Of a stretch of DNA of 21,083 nucleotides, positions 12,807 through 19,595 are shown in pieces. The stretch lies in the IMG/VR virus record IMGVR_UViG_3300030098_004823, positions 1 to 21,083 of that record; one strand, 5' to 3'. How positions within the stretch are numbered: position 1 is the first letter of the stretch; each line of letters begins with the position of its first letter. The notes under the pieces were generated by a model. The model saw only the letters and a program-made list of their open reading frames with translations. It was not told where the DNA came from and did no database searches. A program made the position numbers and the translations under genes. The DNA is from a virus.

Positions 12807-15691
12807 CAACTTTACTTAAAAAAGATTATCAATATAGTAGCGTACTTTGGGAAGAAGTTATGCAAAGGGTTCAAGAAATTATTCGTGATGAATACAATAT
12901 ATCTCCTTATGTGTCGCCAACTTTAAACCCTAAAACACCATCTCCATTTAGAATTTGGTCATCTGCTCAAGGTACAGATGCACTATATGTTGGGGCATGG
13001 CATAAAGAGTACACAATATCTGTAAATCACTATTTAAAAACAGAGGATAGTGAAAGATTTTATAGAAAAGTTTACGAAGAGTCTGAAAGGCTTTATCAGT
13101 TATTTTTCAACAACCAAGGCACACAATCTACACAAACTTTAGGATTTTTTGGTGGTAGACCAGAAGGAATACAAATTTCACAAGAAGGTGATTATTTTAG
13201 AATTGAAGTTTTATTTACTTGTGAAGTATTGAGAGCTGATGATGTGGTTTATGTACAAACATTACCTTCTGAGATTCGAGCAACAAGAAGGGCATTGGAA
13301 TTACCTTTTAACTTTTGGTCTTTAGATTTTGATGGTACAGATGATTCTGTAAATTGTGGTAGTGTTTCATCTTTAGATGATATATTTGATGGTGGAGGTT
13401 CAGTTTCTGTATGGTTTAATGCAAGTGCAATCAATACTACACATACTATTGTTTCTAAAAAAAGTGGTGGAACAGGTTGGTGGGCTATTAGAATTTCAGA
13501 CCATGGTGGCAATAAAGGTAGATTTTATTTTGCAAAAACTTTTGATGGTGGCAGTTCTTACACTACACAGCAATCTACAAGAGATATTAATCCTAATACA
13601 TGGTATCATGCTGTTGTTGTATATAATGCCGATTCTGCTTCAAATAGAATAACTGCATATATAAATGGTGAAGAAGTTACAAATTTAATAGCTGATGGGT
13701 CGGAAATGGCAGGTACATCTGCACCAACAGGAACAAGAATTTCAGATGCTAGTCAAAACTTTTTAATAGGAAAAGACAATCAATTTGAATTTTTAGGGCA
13801 AATATCTGAGTTATCTGTATTTAATACTGAACTTACATCCTCTACTGTATCAACTATATACAACAATGGGCAACCAATACTTTTAACAGAAAATCAAGGT
13901 GGTTACAAGTCTAGTGGTAATTTAGTATCGTATTATAGAATGGGTAGTGGTAGTGGTGATGATAGGTCTACTGACGGATTGATAGCTGACCAAGTTGATA
14001 GTAGTATTGGTAGTGAATTATTAGATGAAACGAGTGATTTTACTGATGCTGCTTGGGATGATGACGGAACAATAACTTTTTCTGATGGGAATATAGTTTT
14101 TGCAAGAACTGATGATGGAGATGGTTCATATACAACAGGCTACTTAACAGAAGCTAATCCCTTTACAGTAGAGCCAAATGCAACATATAAAGTAGAATTA
14201 ACCATATCATCTTATACTGCTGGTAAGTTAATAATAAACTCTAATATAACTTATGGTAGTAATGGTACTATAGAATCAGCAGGAACTCATATAGGATACA
14301 TAAGACCTCCAGACACCCATGAAATAAGGTTAAAGCCTGATGGGTTACAAGGATTTGTAGGTATTTTAAGTGCTTTTAGTGTTAAAAAAGTTAGTGGTAA
14401 TGCAGGAATTATGCAAAACTTCGACAGCCTAGATTTTAGAACTAATGTACCACTATTATATGACAAAGCATTATTTTCAAATTCATTGTTGTTTGATGGT
14501 ACTGATGACCAAATAAATTGTGGTAGTGGTTCTAGCATTGACAATATTTTTGATGGAGGTGGTTCTGTTAGTTTATGGTTTAATCCATCTGCACAATCTT
14601 CTACGCTTGGAATAATTAAAAAACAGTATGTAGGTGGTTGGTATTTTGATTTAGCTGACCATTCTGGTGGAACATCTTGGAGGGGTAAGTTTGTACAAAC
14701 ATTTGATGGGGATAATTATCAGATTCAAGGTTCTTCAAGAACTTTTAGTATAGGTAATTGGTATAATGTTGTAATAGTTTATAATAGTTCAGCTACAAGC
14801 AATACTGCTACTATATATGTCAATGGTGAGGTACTTTCAATAACTACAGATTCTACGCCTTCAGGTACAAGGCATGACGATTCGAGTGGCAATTTACTAA
14901 TTGGCGACACAGGTAGTTATGAGTTTTTTGGGAATATAGCTGATGTAGCTTTGTTTAATTCTACTTTAGATGCCACTAATGTAACTGCTATATACAACTC
15001 TGGGAAACCTATAGATTTAACTTGTGATGCAGGTAATTATAATAACGCTAATAATTTAGTGGGTTATTGGAAAATGGGAGATGGATATTTAGATGAATTG
15101 CCGAGTGCTACTAATGAAGGTGGAATAATAGACCAAGTAACGCCAATAATAGATGATAAAGAATATGTAAATTTTTCTACACCACCTGCTGGGCAAGGTT
15201 ACCCAACTCATGATTTTAGTAATGGTTTAGACGGTTGGATTACTAGTCCTTTTGACACCTCTGATTTTGTTACTATAAGTAATAGTCAAGCGACATTGAC
15301 AGGGAATCGGACATTAACTTATATAGAATTAGCAGATGTTGTGCCAGATGGCGATAGTATTTATAGAATAGAAATTGATATAGATTCATTTACTATGGGT
15401 GCAAATGGTGAAGGTTGGGGATATACAGGTGGGGGCGTTATTTCTTATGTGGGTAGAAGAAATATTACCACAACAGGCAAACATATAGAATATTTTAAAT
15501 ATAATCCAGGTTCAGGTGCTGCTTTACATATAAGGGTAGAAGTAGGTGGTGCATCTACGGATTTGGAAAAAGAAACATTTGGTTCTAATACTTTAGTAGT
15601 CAATAGTGTTAGCGTTAAAAAAGTACAAGGTAATATTGGTATTTGTAAAAATATGAACGCATCAGCACAATCAATTAGCGTACCAAAATAG
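12803..15691 (+). CDS. Terminator-like domain fused to a duplicated LamG lectin module
   Basis: A 962-residue protein. Residues 1-148 are a second copy of the preceding tail-completion-like protein (VLWEEVMQRVQEII, PYVSPTLNPKTPSPFRIW, RFYRKVYEESERLYQLFF). Residues about 172-548 and 560-952 are two copies of one module. Each contains a LamG/concanavalin A-like sandwich (172-361 and 562-740) that opens FDGTDD-x-NCGS, then FDGGGSVS-x-WF, and ends with a TIYNNGQPI or AIYNSGKPI strand. Each module continues with a Y-x-MG ... DQV linker and a second beta domain (about 404-535 and 803-945), like a carbohydrate-binding module. These second domains close with VKKVSGNAGI-x-QN or VKKVQGNIGI-x-KN. LamG domains usually bind glycans or other polymers. 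A neck ring carrying such arms could form a collar or whiskers that adhere to cell or mucus polysaccharide. An ATGA overlap couples it to copy 1. Confidence 0.75.
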   Translation: MTTLLKKDYQYSSVLWEEVMQRVQEIIRDEYNISPYVSPTLNPKTPSPFRIWSSAQGTDALYVGAWHKEYTISVNHYLKTEDSERFYRKVYEESERLYQLFFNNQGTQSTQTLGFFGGRPEGIQISQEGDYFRIEVLFTCEVLRADDVVYVQTLPSEIRATRRALELPFNFWSLDFDGTDDSVNCGSVSSLDDIFDGGGSVSVWFNASAINTTHTIVSKKSGGTGWWAIRISDHGGNKGRFYFAKTFDGGSSYTTQQSTRDINPNTWYHAVVVYNADSASNRITAYINGEEVTNLIADGSEMAGTSAPTGTRISDASQNFLIGKDNQFEFLGQISELSVFNTELTSSTVSTIYNNGQPILLTENQGGYKSSGNLVSYYRMGSGSGDDRSTDGLIADQVDSSIGSELLDETSDFTDAAWDDDGTITFSDGNIVFARTDDGDGSYTTGYLTEANPFTVEPNATYKVELTISSYTAGKLIINSNITYGSNGTIESAGTHIGYIRPPDTHEIRLKPDGLQGFVGILSAFSVKKVSGNAGIMQNFDSLDFRTNVPLLYDKALFSNSLLFDGTDDQINCGSGSSIDNIFDGGGSVSLWFNPSAQSSTLGIIKKQYVGGWYFDLADHSGGTSWRGKFVQTFDGDNYQIQGSSRTFSIGNWYNVVIVYNSSATSNTATIYVNGEVLSITTDSTPSGTRHDDSSGNLLIGDTGSYEFFGNIADVALFNSTLDATNVTAIYNSGKPIDLTCDAGNYNNANNLVGYWKMGDGYLDELPSATNEGGIIDQVTPIIDDKEYVNFSTPPAGQGYPTHDFSNGLDGWITSPFDTSDFVTISNSQATLTGNRTLTYIELADVVPDGDSIYRIEIDIDSFTMGANGEGWGYTGGGVISYVGRRNITTTGKHIEYFKYNPGSGAALHIRVEVGGASTDLEKETFGSNTLVVNSVSVKKVQGNIGICKNMNASAQSISVPK
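13316..15658 (+). repeat. Internal duplication of a LamG plus carbohydrate-binding-like module
   Basis: Two diverged direct copies occupy about 13316-14446 and 14480-15658. The start of each copy is still recognisable at DNA level: TTTGATGGTACAGATGA at 13327 matches TTTGATGGTACTGATGA near 14491. Further matches are the TTTGATGGTGGAGG and TTTGATGGAGGTGG stretches and the ACTATATACAAC / GCTATATACAAC strand ends near 13854 and 14988. The centres are much less alike, so the duplication is old or under diversifying pressure. Confidence 0.75.
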
Positions 15692-15700
15692 GAGAAAAGT

Positions 15701-15949
15701 ATGGGATTTGAAAATAGAAAATGGGTAATAATAACCCTTGCAAGTTACACAGAAGAAGAACTAGAAAATTTAGTGGGTAACGCTATACAAAGTAGTGTAA
15801 ATTCCCTACGGAAGAGTGTAGACTCTACTAAGGCGATCCTAAAATGGGATGGCGAAACGCCTTCTGTCTTTAGTGGTATGACTACTTATAATCATAGTGA
15901 AATTTTAACAATATTAGCAACAGAGGAATGGACAGCAAATGAAGATTAA
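15701..15949 (+). CDS. Small hypothetical protein after the LamG fusion
   Basis: An 82-residue protein with a good AGGAG site nine bases before its ATG. It opens RKWVIITLASYTEEELENLV, followed by a helical segment (about 29-45). WDGETPSVFSGMTTYNHSEILTIL lies near 49-72, then an acidic end. It has no transmembrane segment or known catalytic motif. It overlaps the next small gene by 11 bases. Located between the lectin fusion and the major tail protein, it is probably a small virion or assembly protein, but I do not recognise its family. Confidence 0.6.
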   Translation: MGFENRKWVIITLASYTEEELENLVGNAIQSSVNSLRKSVDSTKAILKWDGETPSVFSGMTTYNHSEILTILATEEWTANED

Positions 15950-16112
15950 ATTAAAAGAAGGTAGTTTGCCGAATATGTGGAAACAATGTGGGGCAACTTA
16001 TAAAGACTGGCAAGATTTACATTCAGGGAAAGAAATTGAAGTTAAAAATGTCCCTGATTCAATAAAGCACTTAGTAGATGTTTCTGCTAATAAAAAAAAG
16101 GAGACTAAATAA
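15939..16112 (+). CDS. Small basic protein before the tail tube gene (57 aa)
   Basis: A 57-codon frame from the ATG at 15939 (inside the end of the preceding gene) to the TAA at 16110-16112, which overlaps the next ATG (TAATG). The peptide has MKIKLKEGSL, then PNMWKQCGATYKDWQDLHSG, and a KEIEVKNVPDSIKHLVDV stretch that looks like a small beta domain. The end is lysine-rich. It contains the GGAG site of the tail tube gene near its 3' end. Tight linkage on both sides supports expression. Its general form resembles the N-terminal part of the 73-residue protein at 5531, though too weakly to claim homology. Confidence 0.6.
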   Translation: MKIKLKEGSLPNMWKQCGATYKDWQDLHSGKEIEVKNVPDSIKHLVDVSANKKKETK

Positions 16113-17116
16113 TGGCAACAGTAGCACATGCGTTTTCTCCAAAAGAGTTTAAATGTTTCGTCATTTCTGATGCAACTAACGCAGGAACATCAGGAATACA
16201 CGCCACAAATATGCAACAATTAGATGTTGATTCAATAGGTTTTCCAAGCCTGAATGTTAATCAAGTTTTAGATGTTAGAAGTGGTGTTGGACATACTCTG
16301 AAGGATGAAGATTTTTTTCAAGATAATAAAATGAGAGTTGTAGAGCTTTCTTTGTCAGGCACATTACACGATGATGTAGCACATAGATTGCTTATAGCTA
16401 ATATTTGTGGAGCAGCAGAGGCAAATGACACAGATCAAACGATTGCAAGTGGACATAAAATAGTAGCACAAAAATATGGTGCTGCTGTAACAAATAACGC
16501 ATCATCGCTAACTGTAGTTCTTCAACCATCAGATGTTACTAATCAAACAGGTTTGGAATTTCCAGGAATGGTTGTAACAAACTTTGCAATATCTGCGGAT
16601 GCAGGTACTGAAGGTGGACTATATAAATGGAGTGCAACACTTCAATCAGGCAAAGTCCCTGATTTAAATTCTACTGCTGCGGCAGGTAGTACAGCATATG
16701 CAAATGGTACTACTACTACTTTAGCTTCTGCAAGTGGAGTTGAAGTTTATAATGCGGATGCAACATTAAATAGCTTTACTACCACAATAGATTATCCTGC
16801 TGTATTTACAGGGATTACATCTACAGGTTATGAAGTTGTTAGTAGAGGGGCAGAATGTTCTGTAACTCATGATTGTCAAGTCAAATACGATGGGAACACT
16901 AAAGCGTTAGTAAATTCATTTGACGGACAAACTGCTGCAAACGCAGAAACTACATTTATTGTTGTAAATAATGGAAAGTTTGGTGTAGATACTGCTAATG
17001 GAGTATTAACTAATGTAGCATATTCAGAAGGTGATATAATGATGCTTGATGTTTCAATTAAAGCTGTCGATGATGGTACAGATGAGTTGCTTATAATTGA
17101 TTTAAGCGATGGATAA
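16112..17116 (+). CDS. Major tail (tube) protein
   Basis: A protein of 334 residues immediately before the tail chaperone genes, where siphophages normally carry the tube protein that stacks in hexameric rings around the tape measure. It is rich in A, T, S, V and D with alternating beta strands. Typical elements are RVVELSLSGTLHDDVAHRLL (about 74-93), FPGMVVTNFAISADAGTEGG (about 149-168), and a YKWSATLQSGKVPDL strand-turn directly after it. Residues about 185-212 (STAAAGSTAYANG and following) are a low-complexity linker. The second half (about 213-334, with FTTTIDYPAVFTGI) may form the partner strands or an added domain. It is preceded by a GGAG site inside the small upstream ORF. A tube-protein role is strongly supported by position. 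Confidence 0.8.
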   Translation: MATVAHAFSPKEFKCFVISDATNAGTSGIHATNMQQLDVDSIGFPSLNVNQVLDVRSGVGHTLKDEDFFQDNKMRVVELSLSGTLHDDVAHRLLIANICGAAEANDTDQTIASGHKIVAQKYGAAVTNNASSLTVVLQPSDVTNQTGLEFPGMVVTNFAISADAGTEGGLYKWSATLQSGKVPDLNSTAAAGSTAYANGTTTTLASASGVEVYNADATLNSFTTTIDYPAVFTGITSTGYEVVSRGAECSVTHDCQVKYDGNTKALVNSFDGQTAANAETTFIVVNNGKFGVDTANGVLTNVAYSEGDIMMLDVSIKAVDDGTDELLIIDLSDG

Positions 17117-17126
17117 AGAGGTAAAA

Positions 17127-17408
17127 ATGAAAGAAGTTAAACTTAAAAATGGTAAAAAAGTAAAGTTAAAAGAGTTGTCTTTAGATGATAGGGACTTTCT
17201 TTTAGACAATACACAATATGTTATGGATAAAGGTGAGATACAGGAAGTCAAAATGATGCACTCTACTCTCACCAAGTATCTTAGAACAGGTATAGATGGC
17301 GACACATCTGATAAGACACTAATGAAGATGTCTTTTGAAGATAGAGTTGAAATCTTTAAAGCAATACAGGGGAATATGTTACTGGGGGAAGAGAATCCCT
17401 CAAGCTAA
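17127..17408 (+). CDS. Tail assembly chaperone, lambda gpG-like
   Basis: A 93-residue protein between the major tail gene and the tape measure, the invariant place of the siphophage tail chaperone. The start at 17127 is supported by AAAGAGGT just upstream. An in-frame ATG at 17109, inside the tail gene, would add six residues. The N-terminus is a lysine-rich beta hairpin, VKLKNGKKVKLKELS, typical of this family, followed by helices (DDRDFLLDNTQYV; FEDRVEIFKAIQGNML). The stop at 17406-17408 is preceded by a GGGGG run. The -1 frame is open from 17360 past that stop to 17830, as expected for a programmed frameshift to a longer G-T product. Confidence 0.75.
   Translation: MKEVKLKNGKKVKLKELSLDDRDFLLDNTQYVMDKGEIQEVKMMHSTLTKYLRTGIDGDTSDKTLMKMSFEDRVEIFKAIQGNMLLGEENPSS
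17384..17390 (+). other. Candidate -1 frameshift (slippery) site
   Basis: G-GGG-GAA in the chaperone frame, 16 bases before its stop codon. Shifting back one base re-pairs the GGG codon perfectly with GGG, while GAA would re-pair to GGA with one mismatch, so slippage would depend mainly on the P site. A second, weaker candidate is G-GGG-AAT at 17369-17375. The -1 frame is blocked by a TAA at 17357-17359, so the shift must occur between there and the stop. A hairpin lies about 80 bases downstream (17470-17499), farther than is normal for a stimulator. Confidence 0.55.
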
Positions 17409-17830
17409 CGCTTAATATTCTTAATGAAAGTTGGTGCGAGGGTTGTCAGTATCACTCGTTCCCCTATAAGGCTACACCACCTATAAGTGGGAGTAAGCCT
17501 CGGCAGTTTGAGTCTATGCAAGATGTATGGGATGTTGTTGATTTACTAATAGAGGAGGTGAAACATTTTAATAATGAGGGTAAGAGCTTTGATGTTAGTC
17601 GTTCAATTAATGCTCAGTTACCCTTTTTTACTTGCAAAAACCTATTTCATTCTAAAGAAAATCAAACAGACATTCAAAGATACATATACTGCCAAGACTT
17701 TAATATTCAACCCTATCCAGGCAGTTATGGTGAGCAACCTGTTTTATGGATAGAAAAAGCGTTTATAATAAAGAGTGCGTTAGCAAAATTAAACAAGGAT
17801 AAGATAGAAGATGGCAAGAGCAGAAAATAG
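17387..17830 (+). CDS. Tail chaperone T-like extension, expressed by -1 frameshift
   Basis: Continuation of the chaperone in the -1 frame. If the ribosome slips at 17384-17390, the product reads on through GRESLKLTLNIL, then NESWCEGCQYHSFPYKATPP, and ends at the TAG at 17828-17830. It gains about 147 residues, with a CEGC pair and an all-helical remainder (VWDVVDLLIEEVKHF; LWIEKAFIIKSALAKL). The first ATG in this frame, at 17516, has no Shine-Dalgarno site and would leave 107 bases without coding, whereas the upstream frame is open and protein-like. That favours frameshifting as in lambda gpG-T, where the rare longer form contacts the tape measure. It overlaps the tape measure start by 20 bases. 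The shift itself is predicted, not shown. Confidence 0.65.
   Translation, partial: GRESLKLTLNILNESWCEGCQYHSFPYKATPPISGSKPRQFESMQDVWDVVDLLIEEVKHFNNEGKSFDVSRSINAQLPFFTCKNLFHSKENQTDIQRYIYCQDFNIQPYPGSYGEQPVLWIEKAFIIKSALAKLNKDKIEDGKSRK
17470..17499 (+). other. Potential RNA hairpin within the T-like region
   Basis: GGCTAC (17470-17475) can pair with GTAAGCC (17493-17499) with one bulge, and inside it CCAC (17477-17480) pairs with GTGG (17487-17490) around a CTATAA loop. It lies inside the frame-shifted extension, about 80 bases after the G run. It might be a long-range frameshift stimulator or simply coding sequence able to fold. Confidence 0.3.
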
Positions 17831-19595
17831 TATAACGATTAAATTTACAGCCAAGGGCGAAAAGAATTTAGAACTTGCTTTAAAAAAATTAGATGTAGCA
17901 ACTAAGCGTTTAACTGGACAAACATCTAAATATGAAAAAGAAGTTCATCTTGTAAACCAAAGAGTAAGTGCTAATTCTAAAGGTATTAGTAAATTACAAA
18001 GTAGTATATCTGTATATCGTAATAAGTTATTATTAGCATCTTTTGCTACAACAATGTTTGGTGCTTCAATAGGAAAACTAGCAAAGTTATATGGAGAACA
18101 AGAAGCTGCCGAAAAAAGGTTACAAGCCGCATTAGGTAGGACATCTACTGCATTACTAGCTCAAGCATCCGCTTTCCAACAAAATTCTAAATTTGGAGAT
18201 GAAGAAGTTTTAAACGCTATGGCATTAGCGGCAGCTTATACAGATAATGAAAAAGCAATAAAAAAATTATCTGAAGCAGCTTTAGATTTATCTACTGCAA
18301 AAGGTATGGACTTAAATACTACTATGGATTTATTAACTAAGTCTGTATTCTCTTCAACTAATGCTATGAGTAGATATGGTATTGGTATAGAGGGTGTTGT
18401 TGGCAGTACTAAAAGACTAGAAAGTGCTACTGATAGTATAGCAAAATTATATGGTGGGAGAGCAAAGGATGATACTGAAACATTTTTAGGTGCTTCAAAA
18501 CAATTAGGTAATGCACTTGGAGATGTAGGTGAAAATTTGGGTTCTGTATTTATTCCTTTTTTACTTATATCTGCAAAAGGAATGAAAACATTTGCTGAAA
18601 CTTTTGATGAAAATAGAGTCAAGTCTTATGCTACTGCACTAAGTGGAGCTGCTATAGCTTATGGAGTATATGCTGTTGCTACTGGAAAAGCTGCAAAAGC
18701 TATGGTTCTGTTTAATAAAATATCTAAAAAAAATATAGCTGTATTAGCAGCTATGGTAGTAATTGGAGAGTTAATTGAAAAAATAAATTTATTTTCAGAT
18801 GGAACATCTGATTTAGAGGGAGAAATTGACAAATTAAATGGAACTCTTGGAGATTTAAATTTTAAACAAAAAGTTACTTTGCAACAGCAACAGGCTTTAG
18901 CAAACTCTGCTATGTTATTAGGTTTCGCAACAAATGAATTAAACGAATTTGAACAAAAAGAAGCTATCCAGTCTGCAAAAAAAGTACAATTAAACGAATT
19001 GCTTAATGCAGGACTTATTACGCAAATAGAATTTCAAACTAAAATGAATCAACTTACATTAGAAGATATTAATTTAGAAAAATTAAGACAACAAGCAAAG
19101 TTATCATCTTTTTCGGCTATAAGTGGGGCTTTAGCTAATTTAAATAAAAACTCTAGTGGTTCTGCTAAGGCTACAGCTCGTTTGATGCAAATACAAGCAG
19201 GTATAGATGCTTATGCAGCAGCAAATAGAGCATTAGCTTCAGGAGTTCCTCCTTTTAGTTATATTCAAGCGGCTGCATCTTATGCTATGGGGGCGGCAAA
19301 TGTTGTTCAAATTGAAAAAGGTATAGGCAAGTTTGAATCTGGTGGTTTAATTGGTGGTCGTAGACATTCACAAGGTGGAACTATAATAGAAGCAGAGCAA
19401 GGTGAGTTTGTTATGAGTAGGAGTGCTGTCGAGGCAGTTGGTATAGAAAATATGAATAGAATCAATCAAGGTGGCGGTGCAGGTATTACTGTAAATGTCT
19501 CAGGAAATGTAATGACACAAGACTTTGTAGAAAATGATTTAGCAGAAGCAATTAAAGAGGCAGCTCGTAAAGGTGCTGATTTCGGTATTTCATGA
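17811..19595 (+). CDS. Tape measure protein
   Basis: A 594-residue protein directly after the tail chaperones. It sets tail length and is threaded inside the tube, then helps DNA entry. The N-terminal 70 residues are a basic coiled coil (LELALKKLDVATKRLTG). A hydrophobic segment, LLLASFATTMFGASIGKL (about 73-90), follows, then long helical repeats rich in A, L and K. Membrane-like segments occur near 275-297 (SYATALSGAAIAYGVYAVAT) and 309-322 (IAVLAAMVVIGELI). The C-terminal region FESGGLIGGRRHSQGGTIIE (about 505-524), then EQGEFVMSRSAVEAVG, is a hallmark of many tape measures. The length is short for siphophages. At roughly 0.15 nm per residue it implies a tail of about 90 nm (inference). 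No lytic transglycosylase or peptidase domain is seen. The stop overlaps the next start (ATGA). Confidence 0.88.
   Translation: MARAENSITIKFTAKGEKNLELALKKLDVATKRLTGQTSKYEKEVHLVNQRVSANSKGISKLQSSISVYRNKLLLASFATTMFGASIGKLAKLYGEQEAAEKRLQAALGRTSTALLAQASAFQQNSKFGDEEVLNAMALAAAYTDNEKAIKKLSEAALDLSTAKGMDLNTTMDLLTKSVFSSTNAMSRYGIGIEGVVGSTKRLESATDSIAKLYGGRAKDDTETFLGASKQLGNALGDVGENLGSVFIPFLLISAKGMKTFAETFDENRVKSYATALSGAAIAYGVYAVATGKAAKAMVLFNKISKKNIAVLAAMVVIGELIEKINLFSDGTSDLEGEIDKLNGTLGDLNFKQKVTLQQQQALANSAMLLGFATNELNEFEQKEAIQSAKKVQLNELLNAGLITQIEFQTKMNQLTLEDINLEKLRQQAKLSSFSAISGALANLNKNSSGSAKATARLMQIQAGIDAYAAANRALASGVPPFSYIQAAASYAMGAANVVQIEKGIGKFESGGLIGGRRHSQGGTIIEAEQGEFVMSRSAVEAVGIENMNRINQGGGAGITVNVSGNVMTQDFVENDLAEAIKEAARKGADFGIS

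Noticed and set aside
13249-14544. Antisense and alternate-frame open frames inside the LamG fusion (13249-13512, 13377-13652, 14287-14544)
   Set aside because: All are nested within the long 962-residue gene, whose domain pattern explains the sequence.
17102-17305. Minus-strand open frame opposite the tail chaperone
   Set aside because: Antisense shadow; the sense frame has a ribosome binding site and family features.
17355-17361. TTTAAA as the slip site for the tail chaperone frameshift
   Set aside because: In the chaperone frame it is TTT-AAA, and a -1 shift there meets the TAA at 17357-17359 at once.
18236-18622. Minus-strand open frame inside the tape measure gene
   Set aside because: Antisense to a long repetitive helical gene, which often leaves such frames open.
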